64,000 bases of DNA, taken from contig NZ_JAZDRO010000004.1 of the NCBI RefSeq assembly GCF_036330325.1, forward strand, positions 186,001 through 250,000, read 5' to 3'. The position numbers were made by a program, and so were the translations under genes. Shown here piece by piece: positions 1-7,210 of the stretch. Within the stretch, counting starts at the first letter, position 1, and each line of letters begins with the position of its first letter. The notes beneath the pieces were generated by a model. The model ran no database searches, was not told where the DNA came from, and worked only from the letters and a program-made list of their open reading frames with translations. This DNA comes from Hyphobacterium marinum (GTDB lineage Bacteria; Pseudomonadota; Alphaproteobacteria; Caulobacterales; Maricaulaceae).

Positions 1-1
1 C

Positions 2-343
2 AAGTATGCCGTGAGGGGGTTTTCCGATTCGCTCCGCCATGAGCTTGCGGGAAGCGGGATTGCCGTCACCACCGTGCATCCGGGCGGCGTGGCCACGAAG
101 ATCGCCGAGCGGGCGCGAATGCCCGAGTCGGTCAGTGACACCGACAGACAGGCCGGACTGGAGCGGTCACGGCGTTTGCTTAGGATGGATCCGGACCGCG
201 CCGCGTCCATCATCCTCTCCGGTGTCGCCCGCAACAAGGCCCGGATTCTCGTGGGCCAGGACGCGAAAACAGCCGCCCTGCTGGAGCGGCTGTTTCCGTC
301 GCATTACTGGTCCCTGATCGCCCGCTTTGTCGACAGGCGGTAA
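2..343 (+). CDS. SDR family oxidoreductase, 5'-truncated by window edge
   Basis: This is the C-terminal part (about 113 residues) of a short-chain dehydrogenase/reductase. The frame is already open at base 2. The first visible codons read K-Y-A-V-R-G-F-S-D-S-L-R, the usual sequence right after the catalytic Tyr-x3-Lys, so the first Lys is probably the active-site lysine and the Tyr lies outside the window. It is followed by the V-H-P-G-G turn that closes over the cofactor in this family. An internal GTG at 11 is not the true start. The C-terminus carries an R-x-D-P-x-x-A-A region common in SDRs that act on lipophilic substrates. The substrate cannot be read. A curlin gene follows tail to tail. 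Confidence 0.8.
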   Translation, partial: KYAVRGFSDSLRHELAGSGIAVTTVHPGGVATKIAERARMPESVSDTDRQAGLERSRRLLRMDPDRAASIILSGVARNKARILVGQDAKTAALLERLFPSHYWSLIARFVDRR

Positions 344-355
344 GGGCCGGCGCGT

Positions 356-868
356 TTAGTGTTCGCCCTGGATGACCAGGGTGACATTGCCGCGGCCCGA
401 CTGGCGGACAGTGGCGTTCTGGCCATTGCCGACCTGGATCACGCCGGCGGTATTGTAGCTGCCCGACTGGATCGTCGTGGCGGTGTGATTACGGCCGATC
501 TGGGCGATGCCGGCTTCATTGCGGTAACCGGTCTGGACGCTCGCCGCGTCGAGGTTGCGGCCATTCTGGCCGATCACGGCGCTGTTGGCATTGCCATATT
601 GGTCGACCAGGGCCCCGTTGCGGACGCCTTCCTGATAGACGGTCGTGCCGTTGCCGGTCCCGTCCTGAAGCACCGTCACCCACTGACGCTGACCGTACTG
701 GTCGATGATCATCTGGTTGCGGTAGCCGGCCTGACGACCGCCGACTTCGTTGGCATAGCCGGCCTGATTGACCGACACGCGGTTGCGGGACTGGGCGTCG
801 GCGGCACCGACGATGCTGAACACCGAAGCCGAAACGGCCAGGACAGCGATGAGGTTACGGAATTTCAT
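356..868 (-). CDS. curlin-repeat (CsgA-like) amyloid subunit
   Basis: Secreted protein of about 170 residues. After a signal peptide (M-K-F-R-N-L, a hydrophobic core, then A-D-A-Q) nearly the whole chain is made of about ten curlin-type units with the Q-x-G-x2-N spacing, for example V-N-Q-A-G-Y-A-N, I-G-Q-N-G-R-N and V-R-Q-S-G-R-G-N. In this family such repeats stack into an amyloid beta-solenoid that forms extracellular adhesive fibres. The ATG at 868 is preferred to an upstream in-frame start because the signal peptide begins there and an AGGAGA ribosome site lies just upstream. The CsgH-like gene lies upstream on the same strand, separated by a terminator. No csgB, csgE, csgF or csgG is in the window, so secretion must rely on genes elsewhere. 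Confidence 0.8.
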   Translation of the reverse strand: MKFRNLIAVLAVSASVFSIVGAADAQSRNRVSVNQAGYANEVGGRQAGYRNQMIIDQYGQRQWVTVLQDGTGNGTTVYQEGVRNGALVDQYGNANSAVIGQNGRNLDAASVQTGYRNEAGIAQIGRNHTATTIQSGSYNTAGVIQVGNGQNATVRQSGRGNVTLVIQGEH

Positions 869-1040
869 GTCTTCTCTCCTTGTCTGAAGCCGGATGCGTT
901 CCTGCATCTGCGACCATGACCCTCTTCTAGCGAGGCCGATCTGAGCGCCGCGTGAGTACGAAATTCATATGAAAATCAGCTAGGTGAAGCGAAGCTGACT
1001 GGCGCGTTCATGCTGGGGAATCCGTATCGTCAGACAGCAA

Positions 1041-1068
1041 AACGCCCGGACCATGAGGTCCGGGCGCT
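1041..1068 (-). terminator. intrinsic terminator after the csgH-like gene
   Basis: A perfect 10 bp stem (1043-1052 with 1057-1066, arms CGCCCGGACC/GGTCCGGGCG) closes a 4-base loop. On the minus strand it is followed by TTTT. It would end transcription of the csgH-like gene before the curlin gene, which then needs its own promoter or read-through. Confidence 0.7.
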
Positions 1069-1097
1069 TCGCAAGGCTCGGCGAATGACTGTACGGC

Positions 1098-1640
1098 TTA
1101 CCAGCCTCCTGGGCGGCGGGCAGCCCCGCCCATGCGGGCCTGTGCCGGCATTTGCGCGAACTGATAGTCCGATTTGCGGCAGACGGTCCGACCGCGGTCA
1201 TCAACGACCTCAAGTGTCACATCAAGCAGGGCATCGACACCGAGCGTGCCTTCCCGCAATTCATCCATCGTCCGGCGCGGGGCGTAGGGATTGCCGTTGA
1301 TCGGCTGGCCCGCCTCCTGGATGTAGGCGGTGCTCAGAAGCGCCCGGGACAGAAGCGTGAACCGGCCCGGCACACCGCGGAAGTCGCCGCTCTGGTCAAT
1401 GAAGGCGGCATTGCCGGGCGTCGCTGAGTCGGCAGTCAGGCGATAGCTCCCCGAAATGCCGGGAGCGACCTGGGCGATCACCGTGACCTGGCTGCCGCCC
1501 TGGACGACAAGCAACTGGCAGGGCTCATAAGGCAGGTTGTTGTAGTATTGGGCCTGTGCCGGCGCGCCGGCCAGTCCGGCGGCCGCGAAAGTCAGTCCGG
1601 CGGCGGCAACGGCAGAACGAAGTTTCTTCGACAGGGACAT
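1098..1640 (-). CDS. CsgH-like curli assembly/chaperone protein
   Basis: Secreted protein of 180 residues with a clear signal peptide (basic M-S-L-S-K-K-L-R start, Ala-rich core, A-Q-A-Q cleavage region). The mature part holds two Cys (C-Q-L-L-V near the N-terminus and V-C-R-K near the C-terminus) and a beta-rich region with S-G-S-Y-R-L. That pattern is typical of alphaproteobacterial CsgH, a periplasmic immunoglobulin-fold protein that keeps curlin subunits from polymerising early. The assignment rests on this pattern and on the neighbouring curlin gene. The start is supported by an AAGGAGG site. The terminal segment is Gly/Arg/Pro-rich. An alternative is a generic periplasmic beta-sandwich protein of unknown role. 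Confidence 0.6.
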   Translation of the reverse strand: MSLSKKLRSAVAAAGLTFAAAGLAGAPAQAQYYNNLPYEPCQLLVVQGGSQVTVIAQVAPGISGSYRLTADSATPGNAAFIDQSGDFRGVPGRFTLLSRALLSTAYIQEAGQPINGNPYAPRRTMDELREGTLGVDALLDVTLEVVDDRGRTVCRKSDYQFAQMPAQARMGGAARRPGGW

Positions 1641-1856
1641 GGTCTTTCCTCCTTGCTGGTGTCCGCACTGGAGTGACCCGTACGGGCGATAACGGAGGCG
1701 AAACTGGCAAATCTCGCCTGACCCGTTCCTGAGCCTGAAATTCAGATCGCATTCATGGCCGGGCGCATCGCGCCAAATTGCGCGACGGCGGCGCGCCTGC
1801 TATGCGGCTTTCAAACGCGGGATTGCCGGGAGGGTGGCCGCGGGGGCGGGGCGGAC

Positions 1857-3302
1857 ATGCTATTCAATTCTTTCGAATTTCTGTTCGTCTTTCTGCCAGC
1901 AACGCTGCTGGTCTACTACCTGCTGCGCCACTGGGTCGCGCATCATGCCGCGTTGGTCGCGCTGACGATTGCCTCGCTCATCTTCTATTCCTGGTGGGAC
2001 ATCCGCTATCTGCCGCTATTGCTCGGCTCGATCGTGATCAACCACCTTTTGGGCTTGGTCATAGCCAATCACCGAACCCAGCCTTGGCTCGCCATCGGCA
2101 TCATTGCCAATCTCGCCAGCATTGGCCTGTTCAAATACGCCGACTTTTTCGTCGGCAACGTCAATTCCGTGGCGGGAACCGCGATTCCCGAACCGCATTT
2201 CACCCTGCCTCTGGCGATCTCATTCTTTACGTTCCAGCAGATCAGTTTCCTCGTGGATGTCGCGCGCAAGCATGCGAAGCCCGGCTCGCTGACCGGACAT
2301 GCGCTCTTCGTCTCCTTCTTCCCGCAGCTTATCGCTGGTCCAATTGTCCGGCATGACCAGATCGCGCCGCAATATGACGACGCCAAGCGCAAGGACGATC
2401 TGGCAGAAAATATCGGTGTCGGCTTGTCGATCTTCGCCATCGGCCTCGCCAAGAAAGTCCTGCTCGCGGACAATATGGAACCCTTCGCCGCCAGCGCTTT
2501 CGGTGCAGCGGCACGGGGAGACGAGCTGGGCCTGCTGGAAGCCTGGACCGGCGCGCTTGCCTACTCCTTCCAGATCTTTTTCGACTTCTCGGGCTATTCG
2601 GACATGGCGATCGGACTCGGACGCATGTTCGGCTACCGCCTGCCGATAAACTTCAATGCGCCCTACCGGGCGGTGTCGGTGATCGATTTCTGGCGGCGCT
2701 GGCACATCACGCTGTCCCGCTTTCTGCGCGACTATCTTTACATCCCGCTGGGCGGCGGCCGGAACGGCCTGGTCCGGCGGATGATCAATGTCGCCATCGT
2801 CATGCTGCTGGGCGGGCTCTGGCATGGCGCGGCCTGGACTTTCGTGGTCTGGGGCGGGCTACACGGGTTGGGGCTGGCCTGGTGTCACATGCTCAACCGC
2901 TTTTTCCCCAACGGGCTGTTTTCGAAGGCCAGGTGGCTCTCCATCGGGATCACCTTCCTCTTTGTGACGATTGCCTGGGTCTTCTTCCGCGCCGAGTCTT
3001 TCGATGCGGCTTGGCGTGTCCTTGCCGGGATGGCGGGGCTGAACGGGGTCGGCAACAGCGTCGGCGACGAGCCTTTCATCGCCATCGTCATTGGCCTGGC
3101 CATAGTCTGGGGCCTGCCGGACACCGTCTCGATTTTCCGCAATGTGCTGGACCGCATGACGCTGGAAACGGCGCGGGTCGAGTTCCAGAAGGGCTGGCGG
3201 TGGAGCCCGGGACCATGGACCGCGACAGGGCTCGCCTTCCTGCTCTTCCTCGCCATCGTCAACGCGTGGACCACGGCGGAGTTCATCTATTACAACTTCT
3301 GA
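1857..3302 (+). CDS. MBOAT family membrane O-acyltransferase (AlgI/DltB-like)
   Basis: Polytopic inner-membrane protein of about 481 residues, the usual size for AlgI-type acyltransferases. These move an acyl group across the membrane to acetylate an exported polysaccharide or wall polymer. Diagnostic stretches are F-D-F-S-G-Y-S-D-M-A-I-G, the R-R-W-H-I-T-L-S-R-F-L-R-D-Y-L-Y-I-P-L-G-G block, and G-G-L-W-H-G-A-A-W, which contains the essential MBOAT His. The ATG at 1857 is chosen over an upstream frame extension because the first hydrophobic segment (F-L-F-V-F-L-P-A-T-L-L) starts there; the ribosome site is weak. The next gene, 22 bases downstream, is an SGNH partner, as expected for a two-component O-acetylation system. 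The polymer that is modified is unknown. Confidence 0.9.
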   Translation: MLFNSFEFLFVFLPATLLVYYLLRHWVAHHAALVALTIASLIFYSWWDIRYLPLLLGSIVINHLLGLVIANHRTQPWLAIGIIANLASIGLFKYADFFVGNVNSVAGTAIPEPHFTLPLAISFFTFQQISFLVDVARKHAKPGSLTGHALFVSFFPQLIAGPIVRHDQIAPQYDDAKRKDDLAENIGVGLSIFAIGLAKKVLLADNMEPFAASAFGAAARGDELGLLEAWTGALAYSFQIFFDFSGYSDMAIGLGRMFGYRLPINFNAPYRAVSVIDFWRRWHITLSRFLRDYLYIPLGGGRNGLVRRMINVAIVMLLGGLWHGAAWTFVVWGGLHGLGLAWCHMLNRFFPNGLFSKARWLSIGITFLFVTIAWVFFRAESFDAAWRVLAGMAGLNGVGNSVGDEPFIAIVIGLAIVWGLPDTVSIFRNVLDRMTLETARVEFQKGWRWSPGPWTATGLAFLLFLAIVNAWTTAEFIYYNF

Positions 3303-3324
3303 CGCCTCCGGGACGGGCAAGTCC

Positions 3325-4590
3325 ATGCGGCGCTATGCGCTGACACTCGCCGGGGCTGCGGCGGGTTTCCTGTTGCTGTTCGGGAGCTTCACCTTCCTGG
3401 TCGATCCCTATGACGTGACCGGCTGGGTCACTATTGACGGTGTCAATGAACGCAAGACGCGCGCCCATGAAGATGGCTACCGGGTCCGCGTCGGCCACCG
3501 CCTGCTCGACACTGAAGCCGGCACGATTGTGCTGGGCAGTTCGCGGGTCGCGGACGGTTTTCCGCGCGAAATGCCGGACTGGCCGGGCGGGTATGAAAAT
3601 CTCGGCATGGCGGGGACCAGCGCATTTGAACTGGCCCGCGCCAGCGTCATCGGATCGCGCAACGAAAACCTGCGCTGCGTCATCATCGGTATGGATCTGC
3701 GCGAATTCGGCACCTATCCGCGGGCACATGCGACCTACTGGATTACGCCGCTGACCGGCATGCCGCCGCTCTTCTCCCATGTTCAGACCTCGCTCTCGCC
3801 GAACGCCTTTGCCCGCGCCGCCCAGACCGTGATCGACAACGCGACCGGTGGTTCGGACGAGAAATGGGAGAATGCCTATGCGCCCGAGCTCCTTCCCGGG
3901 CGCTTTGAGGAGGAGATCGAGAAGCGCTATCGCGGCTATAGCGACTACGTCTATGACCCGGCACGGGTCCGATTCCTGTTCCGGGGCATCGATGCCCTTC
4001 TGGCGCAAGGCGTCCAGGTCACGGTCTTCGTCCACCCGGTCCATGCCTGGCAGGAGGAAGCCGCGCGCCGCGTCGGCATGGAGCCGTATGAAGACGCTCT
4101 GCGGCGCGACATCACGGCTGAAATCGCCGCGCGCGTCCCCTCTGAAGCCCGTGAGCCCTGTTTCGACGGGCCGGCGCTGCAAGCCTGGGATTTCGGCGGC
4201 TATCAGGACGTGTCGCTGAGCGCGCCGCCCGACCCGTCCGGCGATCCCGAAAATCCCTATTACTACGTGCCCGCACACTACCGCCCGGTGCTGGGCGAGG
4301 CGATCCTCACGCGCATGCGCGGGCAGGAGCAGGAACCACCCTTTGATACTGCCTCCTTCGGCCGCCACCTGACTGCCGATGCGGTCGATACACTGATGGC
4401 AGAGGCCGAAGAGCGCCGCCAGGCCTGGCTCGTCGATGATGAGTGGGCGCACTATGTCACGGACCGCTTTGACGCGCTCGACGCCGACCCGCCAGCGCCT
4501 GAGCGCGAGGCGCGGCACTATCTCAATCGCGACGATTTCCGCCAGCTCGAACGCGATGTCGCCCGGGCCGAACGTCAGGCCGGGCCGTAG
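3325..4590 (+). CDS. SGNH/AlgX-like acetyltransferase partner of the MBOAT protein
   Basis: 421 residues with one N-terminal membrane helix (about residues 5-26) and a periplasmic domain. The L-G-S-S-R motif around residues 70-74 matches the nucleophile block of SGNH/AlgX-like enzymes. A later D-P-E-N-P-Y-Y-Y-V-P-A-H-Y-R-P segment could supply the catalytic Asp and His. In such pairs the MBOAT protein delivers the acyl group and this protein transfers it to the polysaccharide. A charged region of about 100 residues after the HYRP motif is an extension I cannot assign. Its 3' end overlaps the convergent LysR gene by 16 bases. Confidence 0.7.
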   Translation: MRRYALTLAGAAAGFLLLFGSFTFLVDPYDVTGWVTIDGVNERKTRAHEDGYRVRVGHRLLDTEAGTIVLGSSRVADGFPREMPDWPGGYENLGMAGTSAFELARASVIGSRNENLRCVIIGMDLREFGTYPRAHATYWITPLTGMPPLFSHVQTSLSPNAFARAAQTVIDNATGGSDEKWENAYAPELLPGRFEEEIEKRYRGYSDYVYDPARVRFLFRGIDALLAQGVQVTVFVHPVHAWQEEAARRVGMEPYEDALRRDITAEIAARVPSEAREPCFDGPALQAWDFGGYQDVSLSAPPDPSGDPENPYYYVPAHYRPVLGEAILTRMRGQEQEPPFDTASFGRHLTADAVDTLMAEAEERRQAWLVDDEWAHYVTDRFDALDADPPAPEREARHYLNRDDFRQLERDVARAERQAGP

Positions 4591-5492
4591 ATCGACGGGG
4601 CCCCATGGGCGAAATGCGCCGAATCGGCTTCGAGCGCCGCGACCGTGTAATCGAATGCTGCACGGATCCGCGCACTGCGCCGCACGTCCTCATGGGTGAC
4701 AATCCAGAGATCCAGCGAGGTCTCGAAATCGGGCAGGACCCGTTCCAGCACCGGATGCCGTAGCGCCAGCCGGTGTGTGTAAACACCGATCCCGAAGCCG
4801 GCGGCGAGACCGGACAGGAGTGCGTTCGGACTGTTGGCCTGAAACGCCACGCGCGCGGGCAGGGTCTGTTCGCCATTGATGATGGACGGCCAGGTGAATT
4901 TCGCCGCGACCGACCAGCTGACCGCGTCATGGTCGGCCAGGTCTGCCGGTGTCCGGGGCCGTCCGTGTGCATCGAGATAGGCCTTCGATGCATACAGGCC
5001 CGCACCCACTGTCGTGCCGCGGCGGCCGATCAGGCTTTGCTGCTTGCCCGGCCCGTTCCAGCGCAGGGCGATATCAGCCTGGCGCTGGGCCAGGTTGGCG
5101 GCATGGTTGTCGATATTGAGTTCCAGGATGATGTCGGGATTGGCCTGTTTGAAGCCAACCAGGGCGCGCGGCAGCCAGTCCCCGCCAATGCCTTCCGAGG
5201 CAGTAAACACGACCGGGCCGGCCAGCGAGGTGTCGCGGCTGATGGCGGCGCGGGCAATGGCCCCGGCCTCATCCTCCATGCGACGGGCGTGATCGAGCAC
5301 GGTCTGTCCGAACGCCGTCAGTTCCAGATGTCCGTTCTCGCGAAAGAAGAGCGGCGCGCCCAGCTTGTCTTCCATGGCGGTCAACCGCCGACCGATCGTG
5401 GGTTGGCTGACGCCCAGCTGGCGCGCGGCCGCGGTGTGGCTGCCGGAATCGGAAACGGCGAGGAAGACGGGGATATCGGACCAGTCAATCAT
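4575..5492 (-). CDS. LysR family transcriptional regulator
   Basis: 305-residue regulator. The N-terminal winged helix-turn-helix (about residues 1-60) contains F-L-A-V-S-D-S-G-S-H-T-A-A-A-R-Q-L-G-V-S-Q-P-T-I-G-R-R-L, the LysR recognition helix. The rest is the periplasmic-binding-type effector domain, with the typical A-D-I-A-L-R and G-I-G-V segments. The ATG at 5492 gives the normal family start; longer frames have no homologous sequence. It is divergent from the TPR gene at 5597, and a T-N11-A LysR box lies between them, so self-regulation and control of the TPR gene are likely. The inducer is not known. It overlaps the end of the SGNH gene tail to tail. Confidence 0.9.
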   Translation of the reverse strand: MIDWSDIPVFLAVSDSGSHTAAARQLGVSQPTIGRRLTAMEDKLGAPLFFRENGHLELTAFGQTVLDHARRMEDEAGAIARAAISRDTSLAGPVVFTASEGIGGDWLPRALVGFKQANPDIILELNIDNHAANLAQRQADIALRWNGPGKQQSLIGRRGTTVGAGLYASKAYLDAHGRPRTPADLADHDAVSWSVAAKFTWPSIINGEQTLPARVAFQANSPNALLSGLAAGFGIGVYTHRLALRHPVLERVLPDFETSLDLWIVTHEDVRRSARIRAAFDYTVAALEADSAHFAHGAPSIYGPA

Positions 5493-5516
5493 GCATTCAT
5501 GTATGGCGATTGTGCT

Positions 5517-5531
5517 GTAATGGTCAATTAC
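5517..5531. promoter_or_regulatory. candidate LysR operator (T-N11-A)
   Basis: GTAAT-GGTCA-ATTAC is a perfect 5 bp inverted repeat with the T-N11-A spacing of LysR binding sites. It lies 25 bases upstream of the LysR start and 66 bases upstream of the divergent TPR gene. Confidence 0.5.
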
Positions 5532-5596
5532 ATTCATACGTGTTCGGTCTGAAATGAGTGCGGTCATCCGTTCCGATCCCGAAAAGGACCTCCCCC

Positions 5597-6097
5597 ATGA
5601 ACCGCATTCTGTCTCTCGCCGGTGTGTGCCTTGCCGCGGTTTCCGGCCTGTCGATCGTCTCCGCAGCACAGGCGCAGGATGCGCCGGGTGAGCCGGTCTT
5701 CTCCGTCCAGCGCAGTTCGTCATCCCAGGTCAGCGCTGCGGCCTGGGCGTTCAACGCCGGCGATTACGAGCGCGCCGAGCGCCTCGGTCGCGCCTCGCTG
5801 CGCAATCCTGCCCGGCTGAGTGCCCCGCGCCGCTCGATCGCCTACGCCAACTGGTGCGCCGCCCTGTCGATGACAGACCAGCACGCCGAAGCCATCGCGG
5901 CCTGTGAAGAGGCCGTTTCGCTGCAGCCCGCCAATTGGCGTGCGCATCTCAACCATGCCGGTGCCCTCCATCGTGCCGGACAGGCCGACGAGGCGCGCGC
6001 TGCGCTGGCCGAAGCCCGGCGTCTTGCCCCGTCTGAAGACGCCGTTATCCGCGCCGCCGAAATTCTCGACTCCCGGTCTCTGGCCTCTGCCGGTTAG
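5597..6097 (+). CDS. secreted tetratricopeptide-repeat protein
   Basis: 166 residues. A signal peptide (M-N-R-I-L-S-L-A-G-V, cleaved near A-Q-A-Q-D) is followed by at least two TPR-like helical pairs: W-A-F-N-A-G-D-Y-E-R-A-E-R-L-G and A-I-A-A-C-E-E-A-V-S-L-Q-P-A-N-W-R-A-H-L-N. TPRs mediate protein contacts; the location would be the periplasm. The start at 5597 has an AAGGAC site and places the signal peptide first. It is divergent from the LysR gene and ends in a strong terminator, so it is a single-gene unit probably under LysR control. The partner is unknown. Confidence 0.75.
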   Translation: MNRILSLAGVCLAAVSGLSIVSAAQAQDAPGEPVFSVQRSSSSQVSAAAWAFNAGDYERAERLGRASLRNPARLSAPRRSIAYANWCAALSMTDQHAEAIAACEEAVSLQPANWRAHLNHAGALHRAGQADEARAALAEARRLAPSEDAVIRAAEILDSRSLASAG

Positions 6098-6119
6098 GCA
6101 GGTCCGGAGCCTAACTGGC

Positions 6120-6155
6120 GGGCCGGGGGCGCATCCGCGCTTCCGGCCCATTTTT
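6120..6155 (+). terminator. intrinsic terminator after the TPR gene
   Basis: The stem GGGCCGG/CCGGCCC (6120-6126 with 6143-6149) is continued inward by two G-U pairs and GCGC/GCGC around a four-base loop, then followed by TTTTT. Confidence 0.75.
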
Positions 6156-6222
6156 CAGGAGTTTGCGGGACGGGTGAGGCTGGGGCATCATCCCGCTCAA
6201 ACCCTCAACAGGAGACCCGTTG

Positions 6223-7197
6223 ATGCGCGCCGTAATCTGCAATGAATTCGCCCCCTACAAGACATTGCAGATCGGCGAAATGGACGATCCTGTCCCCGTC
6301 GACGGCCAAATCGTCATCGACATCAAGGCCGCTGGCGTCAATTTCCCGGACATCCTGCTCGTCGAGGGTAAGTACCAGATGAAACCGCCTACGCCCTTCA
6401 TTCCGGGCGGAGAGTGCGCGGGCGTCGTCTCTGCCGTCGGCGACAAGGTGCAGGGGTTCAAGGCCGGTGACCGGGTCATCGCGGCAACCCTGCTATCGGC
6501 CTTTGCCGATAAAGTCGCCGTTTACGCCACCCAGGCCGCTCCCATGCCCGACTCCATGCCGTTCGAGGAAGGCGCGGCCCTGATCACCACCTATGCGACG
6601 ACAATCCATGCCTTGAAACAGCGCGCGGAACTGAAAGCGGGCGAAAGCCTTGTCGTGCTCGGGGCCGGGGGCGGGGTTGGTACCGCTGCGGTTCAGCTGG
6701 GCAAGGCTTTGGGCGCGAAAGTCATCGCTGCGGCCCGTGGCGCGGACAAGCTGGCGGCCGCCCGCAAGGCCGGGGCCGACGAGACGATCGACTACGACGC
6801 CGAAGACCTGAAGGCGCGAATCAAGGAGCTGACGGGCGGGGAGGGGGCCGATGTCGTCTATGACGCGGTCGGCTCGCATTATTCCGAAGCCGCACTGCGC
6901 GCCACCCGCTGGGGCGCGCGCTTCCTCGTCGTTGGTTTTGCCGCCGGGGATATCCCGAAAATTCCGCTCAATCTTGCGCTATTGAACAGCCGCGACATTC
7001 GCGGCGTCTTCTGGGGAGCCTGGGCCGCGCATGATCCCAAAGGCAATGCGGCGAACATGGCCGAGCTGTTCCGGCTTTACGAAGCCGGCAAGATCAAGCC
7101 CATGGTCTCGGCGACCTATCCGCTTGAAGACGTTACGAAGGCGTTCGACGACCTGATGGCGCGCAAGGTGACCGGCAAGGCCGTCCTGACCCTCTAG
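6223..7197 (+). CDS. zinc-independent NADPH:quinone oxidoreductase family protein
   Basis: 324-residue medium-chain reductase. The N-terminal GroES-like domain holds A-A-G-V-N-F-P-D-I-L and P-F-I-P-G-G-E-C-A-G-V-V. The Rossmann domain has L-G-A-G-G-G-V-G-T-A-A-V-Q-L-G-K, the NADPH-binding motif of the quinone oxidoreductase branch. The structural and catalytic zinc cysteines of alcohol dehydrogenases are absent. The family reduces quinones or other enones with NADPH in the cytoplasm; the exact substrate is unknown. The ATG at 6223 has an AGGAGAC site; an upstream TTG is unlikely. It is convergent with the membrane protein gene that follows. Confidence 0.85.
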   Translation: MRAVICNEFAPYKTLQIGEMDDPVPVDGQIVIDIKAAGVNFPDILLVEGKYQMKPPTPFIPGGECAGVVSAVGDKVQGFKAGDRVIAATLLSAFADKVAVYATQAAPMPDSMPFEEGAALITTYATTIHALKQRAELKAGESLVVLGAGGGVGTAAVQLGKALGAKVIAAARGADKLAAARKAGADETIDYDAEDLKARIKELTGGEGADVVYDAVGSHYSEAALRATRWGARFLVVGFAAGDIPKIPLNLALLNSRDIRGVFWGAWAAHDPKGNAANMAELFRLYEAGKIKPMVSATYPLEDVTKAFDDLMARKVTGKAVLTL

Positions 7198-7210
7198 CCC
7201 GAGGCTAGAG
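7192..7210. other. palindrome carrying the stop codons of two convergent genes
   Basis: CTCTAGC/GCTAGAG (7192-7198 with 7204-7210) around a five-base loop. The TAG stop of the quinone oxidoreductase gene lies in the left arm and the TAG stop of the minus-strand gene in the right arm. No T-run follows on either side, so termination is possible but unproven. Confidence 0.5.

Noticed and set aside
359..919. Plus-strand frame over the curlin gene
   Set aside because: Its repetitive Val/Asp/Ala sequence is the mirror of the curlin repeats; the minus strand has the signal peptide and ribosome site.
3283..4518. 411-residue minus-strand frame over the SGNH gene
   Set aside because: The plus-strand SGNH protein has a signal anchor, motifs and an MBOAT partner; the minus frame has none.
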